Origin: JAWLFY01 sp964462125
GTDB taxonomy: Bacteria; Planctomycetota; Planctomycetia; Pirellulales; Pirellulaceae
Assembly (NCBI GenBank): GCA_964462125.1
Contig: CAYWXT010000270.1
Coordinates: 1 to 7,286 of the forward strand
Direction of reading: 5' to 3'
DNA length: 7,286 bases
The notes below the pieces were generated by a model that had not been told where the DNA came from, ran no database searches, and worked only from the letters and a program-made list of their open reading frames with translations. The position numbers were made by a program, and so were the translations under genes. Of the stretch, positions 4,917 through 7,286 are shown one piece after another. The stretch's first letter is position 1. Every line of letters begins with the position of its first letter.

Positions 4917-6773
4917 CTACTCCACCGTCACACTTTTTGCCAAGTTCCGCGGCTTGTCGACGTCACAGCCGCGCAGCAGGGCGACGTGGTAGGCCAGCAA
5001 CTGCAGCGGGATGACCGAGACGATGGGCTGGATGAATTCCGGCACATGGGGGATGTGAATCACGTCGTCGGCGATCGATTCGATGTGGGGGTCTTCGTAC
5101 CCGGCGATGGCGATGATCGGTCCCCCGCGAGCCTTGACCTCTTCCATGTTCGCCATGACTTTGTCGTAAGTCGTCCCCTGTGGCACGATGAACACGCTGG
5201 GCGTGTGCTGGTCGACCAGCGCGATCGGGCCGTGCTTCATCTCCGCCGCCGGATAGCCCTCGGCGTGGATGTAGCTGATTTCCTTCAGTTTCAGTGCCCC
5301 TTCGAGCGCCGTGGGGAAATTGTAGTTGCGTCCCAGGTAGAGCACATTGGTGGCGTCGCCGTACTTGGCCGCCACCTCGCGAACCTGGCTGTCACAGGTC
5401 AGGGCCTGCTGGACCGCCGCCGGCAACGACCGAAGCTCTTCGATGATCCTCCGGCCCGACTCGTAGCTCAAATGCCGCATCCGGCCGAAGTAGAGGGCGA
5501 GCATGGCCAGCACGCAGCACTGGGAGGTGTACGCCTTGGTACTGGCAACCCCGATCTCCGGACCGGCGTGCAGGTAGATCCCGCCGTCGGCGGCCTGGGC
5601 GATCGAGCTGCCGATGACGTTGCAGATCGCCAGGGTCCGATGCCCCTTGCGCTTGGTCTCGTTGAGCGCCGCTAGCGTGTCGGCGGTCTCGCCGCTCTGG
5701 GTGATCCCGAACACCAAAGTGTGGTTTTCAATCGGCGGGTTACGGTACCGCAGTTCACTGGCGTACTCGACGCTGACCGGGATCCGCGCCAACTCCTCGA
5801 TCAGGTACTCCCCGACCAGGGCTGAGTGCCAGCTCGTGCCGCAGCCGGTCAGGATGATCCGGTCGACCATCCGCAGCTGCTGCGGCGTGAGATTCAGTCC
5901 TCCGAAGACGGCCGTCGCATCCTCGTCGTCCAGCCGACCCCGCATCGCGTTGCGAATCGAGTCGGGCTGCTCGTAGATCTCCTTGAGCATGTAGTGGTCG
6001 TAGCCTTCCAGGCTGACCTCCGCCGCGTCGCCACGCAGCGGCTGCACGTCGACGCGGACCTTGCCCTGGTCGCGATGGACGACGGAGAATCCTTCGGCGG
6101 CCAGAACGGCGATCTGGTGGTCCGCCAAATAGACGATCCGGTCGGTCCGGCCGATCAGCGGAGAGGAATCGCTGGCGACAAAGTACTCCCCCTTGCCGAC
6201 GCCGATCACCAAGGGGCTGCCAAACCGGGCGACGATCATCAGGTTGGGCCGATCACGAAAGGCGATCGCCAGCCCGTAGGTGCCGCGCAAATGCGACAAC
6301 GCCCACTGCACCGCTAACAAATAACGGAGGTTGGGTTGCCCAGGATCCTCCGGCGTGTTCTTCAAACCTTCCGCCACTAAGTGGGCCACCACCTCGCTGT
6401 CGGTCGCTGATTTGAATAGGTAACCCTTGGCGGCCAAGTCATCCTTGAGCCGCTGAAAGTTCTCGATCACGCCGTTGTGCACCAGCGACACTTCGCCGTC
6501 GCCGCCGAGATGCGGATGGGCCTTCTCCTCGGTCGCCCGCCCGTGGGTCGCCCAACGCGTGTGCCCCAGACCAAGCTTCCCCTCCGGCGGCGCGACGCCA
6601 AGCCGATCCGCCAAGGCCTGGATCCGGCCGACTGAACGGGTGACGGAAAAATCCCCGCCGCCATGGATCGCCAAACCGGCACTGTCATAGCCGCGGTACT
6701 CCAGTCGCCGCAGCCCCTCGATCAAATAGGGCCCCGCGTCGGTGCTGCCGACGTAACCAACGATTCCACACAT
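4917..6773 (-). CDS. glmS: Glutamine-fructose-6-phosphate aminotransferase (isomerising)
   Basis: GlmS converts fructose-6-phosphate and glutamine to glucosamine-6-phosphate and glutamate, the committed step toward UDP-GlcNAc for envelope glycans, in the cytoplasm. The protein has 618 codons. The N-terminus MCGIVGYVG exposes the nucleophilic Cys after Met removal, which fixes the start at 6773. The glutaminase domain (to about 240) shows HTRWATHG (71-78), HNG (99-101) and TDSE (124-127). The isomerase half has two SIS domains: GCGTSWHS (310-317), QSGETADT (359-366) and STKAYTSQ (411-418), then ALEGALKLKEISY (489-501). Glu491, Lys495, Glu498, His514 and Lys613 match E. coli Glu481, Lys485, Glu488, His504 and Lys603. 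The C-terminus DKPRNLAKSVTVE is canonical. It is about nine residues longer than E. coli GlmS, mostly from an insert near 139-150. The Shine-Dalgarno is weak (GAGAAAAAG). I see nothing like the Firmicutes glmS ribozyme core upstream. Confidence 0.98.
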   Translation of the reverse strand: MCGIVGYVGSTDAGPYLIEGLRRLEYRGYDSAGLAIHGGGDFSVTRSVGRIQALADRLGVAPPEGKLGLGHTRWATHGRATEEKAHPHLGGDGEVSLVHNGVIENFQRLKDDLAAKGYLFKSATDSEVVAHLVAEGLKNTPEDPGQPNLRYLLAVQWALSHLRGTYGLAIAFRDRPNLMIVARFGSPLVIGVGKGEYFVASDSSPLIGRTDRIVYLADHQIAVLAAEGFSVVHRDQGKVRVDVQPLRGDAAEVSLEGYDHYMLKEIYEQPDSIRNAMRGRLDDEDATAVFGGLNLTPQQLRMVDRIILTGCGTSWHSALVGEYLIEELARIPVSVEYASELRYRNPPIENHTLVFGITQSGETADTLAALNETKRKGHRTLAICNVIGSSIAQAADGGIYLHAGPEIGVASTKAYTSQCCVLAMLALYFGRMRHLSYESGRRIIEELRSLPAAVQQALTCDSQVREVAAKYGDATNVLYLGRNYNFPTALEGALKLKEISYIHAEGYPAAEMKHGPIALVDQHTPSVFIVPQGTTYDKVMANMEEVKARGGPIIAIAGYEDPHIESIADDVIHIPHVPEFIQPIVSVIPLQLLAYHVALLRGCDVDKPRNLAKSVTVE

Positions 6774-7063
6774 ATTGCTTTTTCTCGTGACGCGTGCGAA
6801 CAAGCCGTCCGTATCAAAGCACCGGACACGGCGCGAACATCAGCCCGCCAGGAAACCTAGTTCACTGATTCCCACTGCCGGTCTGCCGGGCCCCCCGCAT
6901 TTCTCTCGCACCCCCCCAACTAAGCAGGGGCAGGATAAACATAAACCGGTCCTGGCGATTGGGAAGGATGATTCGCCGTGGAGCCTCGGCCCCGTAGCGG
7001 AACTCGCAGAGAGTCCTGGCCGCCCCCGAAGCCTTGGTGACGTCTGCTACGAGGTTGGGTTCT
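6774..7063. other. Non-coding region upstream of glmS
   Basis: This 290-base stretch lies between the partial right-edge gene and glmS, both on the minus strand. Frames cross it on both strands, but their translations look non-coding. It holds a run of seven C (6911-6917), a 5-bp dyad (GTCCG 6807-6811 with CGGAC 6823-6827), two copies of GCGAACA (6796-6802 and 6833-6839) and the element at 6973-7020. I could not place a convincing glmS promoter. Confidence 0.5.
6973..7020. repeat. Possible dispersed intergenic repeat element
   Basis: This stretch carries compact dyads: CCG/CGG (6992-6994 and 6998-7000) and ACTC/GAGT (7002-7005 and 7011-7014). It ends with GTCCTGGC (7013-7020), which recurs as a direct copy at 6949-6956. 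The minus-strand reading (RTLCEFRYG) resembles, from memory only, a peptide seen in many spurious planctomycete ORFs, which suggests a repeated non-coding element. Only one full copy is in this window, so its repeat nature is not shown here. Confidence 0.25.
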
Positions 7064-7286
7064 CTAGGCCGCGAGCCTCCCGGTTCCCATGCTGGTGACC
7101 TCATGCCGCCGCCATCGCTGGCCGTCGTGAACCAAAACAATCGTTTCGGGATGGCAAACCCGCTGGAGCCGTCGCAGCGCCGTCGCGGTCGCCCAGCCGT
7201 CCTCGCCCGCGCCGATCAATACCAGATCAACCGTGCCGATCGTCCACGCCACCCGCTGCAAGCCCTCCTCCATCGCCGCAGGAATC
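7064..7286 (-). CDS. C-terminal fragment of an unidentified protein, possibly receiver-like
   Basis: The frame is open to the right edge, so 73 C-terminal residues are visible and the gene probably begins outside the window. An ATG at 7273 is in frame but has no ribosome site in the 13 bases visible before it. The segment VDLVLIGAGEDGWATATALRRLQ followed by ETIVLVHDG has the strand-helix-strand pattern of a response-regulator receiver domain around its third strand. However, the position of the phosphorylated Asp appears to be Gly (LVLIG). The last 20 residues are basic and then unstructured. If receiver-like, it would be a non-phosphorylatable variant; the resemblance is only by eye. It lies 290 bases upstream of glmS, and no functional link is evident. 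Confidence 0.42.
   Translation of the reverse strand, partial: IPAAMEEGLQRVAWTIGTVDLVLIGAGEDGWATATALRRLQRVCHPETIVLVHDGQRWRRHEVTSMGTGRLAA

Noticed and set aside
6774..7063. Possible glmS ribozyme or riboswitch in the long upstream region
   Set aside because: I see none of the glmS ribozyme core, which is known mainly from Firmicutes, and no extended multi-helix structure close to the start codon.
6862..7140. Minus-strand frame of 92 codons upstream of glmS
   Set aside because: The translation is Arg/Gly-rich without hydrophobic periodicity, it overlaps the better-supported right-edge frame, and it has no convincing ribosome site.

Overview
The window is high in GC and holds four full-length protein genes, one small uncharacterised gene and the 3' end of a sixth gene. 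Gene style points to a planctomycete, probably a relative of Rhodopirellula/Pirellula: protein sequences are strongly bacterial but divergent, intergenic gaps are long, Shine-Dalgarno sites are weak or variable, and the MFS carrier has a long extracytoplasmic insert. This placement rests on recognition of protein style, not on a search.

Layout, left to right. (1) Positions 114-680, minus: a secreted, cysteine-type glutathione peroxidase, followed by a strong hairpin at 68-86. (2) 795-2489, minus: an MFS transporter with about 14 hydrophobic segments, upstream of the peroxidase in the same direction. (3) 2490-2747: a divergent control region with two inverted repeats and candidate promoters for both directions. 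(4) 2748-4526, plus: aspS, aspartyl-tRNA synthetase, most likely starting at GTG. (5) 4581-4787, minus: a small 68-residue helical protein, convergent with aspS. (6) 4917-6773, minus: glmS, glucosamine-6-phosphate synthase. (7) 6774-7063: a non-coding stretch upstream of glmS with a possible dispersed-repeat element. (8) 7064-7286, minus: the C-terminal end of an unidentified protein that enters from beyond the right edge.

The genes do not form an obvious single pathway. aspS serves translation, glmS makes the amino sugar precursor for cell-envelope glycans, the peroxidase detoxifies peroxides outside the cytoplasm, and the MFS carrier's substrate is unknown. I see no CRISPR, transposase, phage, toxin-antitoxin or defence genes, so this reads as ordinary chromosomal core. 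The most informative observation is that AspRS carries the His31/Gly84 signature of non-discriminating enzymes. That predicts that this organism charges tRNA-Asn with Asp and amidates it with GatCAB. The small conserved-looking ORF after glmS and the palindromes between the divergent genes are the other points worth checking.
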